Shown here one piece after another: positions 56,167-56,916 of a stretch of 56,916 nt of DNA. The DNA comes from Clostridium sp. SM-530-WT-3G (GTDB lineage Bacteria > Bacillota > Clostridia > Clostridiales > Clostridiaceae). A program made the position numbers and the translations under genes. Every line of letters starts with the position of its first letter. Positions within the stretch are counted from its first letter, which is position 1. The DNA is taken from NCBI RefSeq assembly GCF_012843905.1, contig NZ_JABAGC010000019.1, positions 1-56,916 on the forward strand, in the 5' to 3' direction. Under the pieces are notes generated by a model. The model saw nothing but the letters and a program-made list of their open reading frames with translations. It searched no databases and was not told where the DNA came from.

Positions 56167-56243
56167 GGTGAACGTAGTTCAGTTGGTAGAGCGCCAGTTT
56201 GTGGCACTGGTTGTCGTGGGTTCGAGTCCCATCGTTCACCCCA
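56167..56243 (+). tRNA. tRNA-His (GTG)
   Basis: Acceptor GTGAACG/CGTTCAC with the extra G at position -1 (56167) facing C73, the identity mark of tRNA-His. Loop TTTGTGG holds GTG; CCA is encoded. Confidence 0.96.
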
Positions 56244-56246
56244 TCT

Positions 56247-56321
56247 TGGGATGTCGCCAAGCGGTAAGGCAACGGACTTTGACTCCGTTATGCGTAGGTT
56301 CGAATCCTGCCATCCCAGCCA
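56247..56321 (+). tRNA. tRNA-Gln (TTG), first copy
   Basis: 75 bases with CCA. Acceptor TGGGATG/CATCCCA begins with a U-A pair, usual for Gln. Loop CTTTGAC holds TTG. It differs by one base (T for C in the variable region) from the copy at 56795. It is a substrate of the GatCAB pathway. Confidence 0.96.
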
Positions 56322-56330
56322 ATTATATTC

Positions 56331-56406
56331 GGTTCACTAGCTCAGTCGGTAGAGCACATGACTTTTAATCATGGTGTCCCGGGTTCGATTCCCGGGTGAG
56401 CCACCA
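56331..56406 (+). tRNA. tRNA-Lys (TTT)
   Basis: 76 bases with CCA. Acceptor GGTTCAC/GTGAGCC has one wobble; loop CTTTTAA holds TTT. Confidence 0.96.
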
Positions 56407-56409
56407 AAT

Positions 56410-56493
56410 GCAGATGTGGCGGAATTGGCAGACGCACTAGACTTAGGATCTAGCGCCTACGGCGTGGGGGTTCGACTCCCTTCATCTGCACCA
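56410..56493 (+). tRNA. tRNA-Leu (TAG)
   Basis: 84 bases with a long variable arm (GCGCCTACGGCGT region), as expected for Leu. Acceptor GCAGATG/CATCTGC; loop CTTAGGA holds TAG; CCA encoded. Confidence 0.96.
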
Positions 56494-56500
56494 TTAAGAC

Positions 56501-56575
56501 GCGTGAGTGACTCAATGGTAGAGTGCCACCTTGCCAAGGTGGAAGTTGCGGGTTCGAGTCCCGTCTCGCGCTCCA
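56501..56575 (+). tRNA. tRNA-Gly (GCC)
   Basis: 75 bases with CCA. Acceptor GCGTGAG/CTCGCGC has one wobble; loop TTGCCAA holds GCC. Confidence 0.95.
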
Positions 56576-56597
56576 TTTAAAAAATACAAGATAATAT

Positions 56598-56671
56598 GCA
56601 GGTATCGTATATCGGTAATACTCCAGCCTTCCAAGCTGGCAAGGTGGGTTCGATTCCCACTACCTGCTCCA
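56598..56671 (+). tRNA. tRNA-Gly (TCC), third copy
   Basis: Same sequence as the genes at 55557 and 55986, 74 bases with CCA. Confidence 0.97.
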
Positions 56672-56676
56672 TATAT

Positions 56677-56752
56677 GCGCTATTAGCTCAGTTGGTAGAG
56701 CACCTGACTCTTAATCAGGGTGTCCCCGGTTCGAACCCGTGATGGCGCACCA
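56677..56752 (+). tRNA. tRNA-Lys (CTT) with a T-stem mismatch
   Basis: 76 bases with CCA. Acceptor GCGCTAT/ATGGCGC; loop CTCTTAA holds CTT. In the T-arm CCCGG faces CCGTG, leaving one C-U mismatch in the five-pair stem. Otherwise complete. Confidence 0.9.
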
Positions 56753-56794
56753 TTTATTTTAAAACTAAAAAGTACTAAGGCAACTTAGGCACAG

Positions 56795-56869
56795 TGGGAT
56801 GTCGCCAAGCGGTAAGGCAACGGACTTTGACTCCGTTACGCGTAGGTTCGAATCCTGCCATCCCAGCCA
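56795..56869 (+). tRNA. tRNA-Gln (TTG), second copy
   Basis: 75 bases with CCA; equals the gene at 56247 except for C instead of T in the variable region. Confidence 0.96.
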
Positions 56870-56878
56870 TTTAAACAT

Positions 56879-56916
56879 GGTTCACTAGCTCAGTCGGTAG
56901 AGCACATGACTTTTAA
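56879..56916 (+). tRNA. tRNA-Lys (TTT), cut by the window end
   Basis: The first 38 bases match the tRNA-Lys at 56331, through the anticodon loop CTTTTAA; the window ends there. The pair Gln-Lys repeats the earlier order Gln-Lys. Confidence 0.9.

Overview
The window is low-GC DNA from a butyrate-forming clostridium (Clostridium sensu stricto, cluster I; a relative of C. beijerinckii or C. butyricum is plausible, but the species cannot be fixed from the sequence alone). The evidence is an intact crt-bcd-etfB-etfA-hbd operon directly after rex, a group-B type [FeFe]-hydrogenase-like protein, CIRCE-controlled groESL, strong AGGAGG-type ribosome binding sites, frequent GTG/TTG starts and very A/T-rich spacers. 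No phage, insertion sequence or CRISPR array is visible.

Layout. 1-8,000: a small HNH gene next to a 108-bp tandem repeat, an unknown gene, ispF, then an envelope-related group: a membrane protein joining the C-terminal part of a SigI-like sigma factor to an RsgI-like anti-sigma factor, a polysaccharide deacetylase, a DUF4163/DUF3298 protein, a patatin-like lipase and a SEC-C protein. 8,300-14,200: a mannose-1-phosphate guanylyltransferase, a zinc-phospholipase-C-like protein, and a metal-efflux unit (ArsR/CadC-type repressor with operator, a P1B ATPase with two HMA domains, then mntP). 14,300-20,200: rex and the butyryl-CoA synthesis operon, whose promoter carries two Rex-type operators. 20,200-26,800: an Ogg-type glycosylase, a second HNH gene, the hydrogenase-like gene, groES-groEL and an orphan type IV prepilin. 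26,900-30,300: a guanine riboswitch with terminator in front of guaB-guaA. 30,300-31,720: remains of at least three broken genes. 31,700-40,700: an orphan flagellin lysine methylase, a Tyr/Asp-rich protein, pgi, a YaiI-family gene, a two-gene unit of a seven-repeat protein and a lytic transglycosylase (neither with a signal peptide), and an RsuA-type pseudouridine synthase. 40,700-49,400: a candidate small RNA, twin palindromes, pcrA-ligA and a small membrane gene, a TTAACTG-repeat element, and gatCAB. 49,700-55,100: a small membrane protein, an orphan peptide-binding protein, an unrecognised 578-residue protein, an XTP/dITP pyrophosphatase and a YfcE-type phosphodiesterase. 55,360 to the end: a dense tRNA cluster of 14 complete genes and one cut by the window edge, starting with a duplicated Pro-Gly-Arg trio.

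How the parts work together. Rex senses NADH/NAD+ and represses the operon that converts acetoacetyl-CoA to butyryl-CoA and re-oxidises NADH. The ArsR-type protein should control metal efflux by the ATPase. Guanine should stop transcription of guaBA through the riboswitch, and HrcA should repress groESL through CIRCE. GatCAB makes Gln-tRNAGln, and two tRNA-Gln genes lie in the cluster.

The most unusual items are the SigI-C/RsgI fusion without sigma region 2, the leaderless repeat-protein/transglycosylase pair, two identical 16-bp palindromes 31 bp apart before pcrA, a possible ~100-nt RNA beside them, and the gene graveyard after guaA. All functional statements beyond the motifs seen are inferences from known families; no database search was possible.
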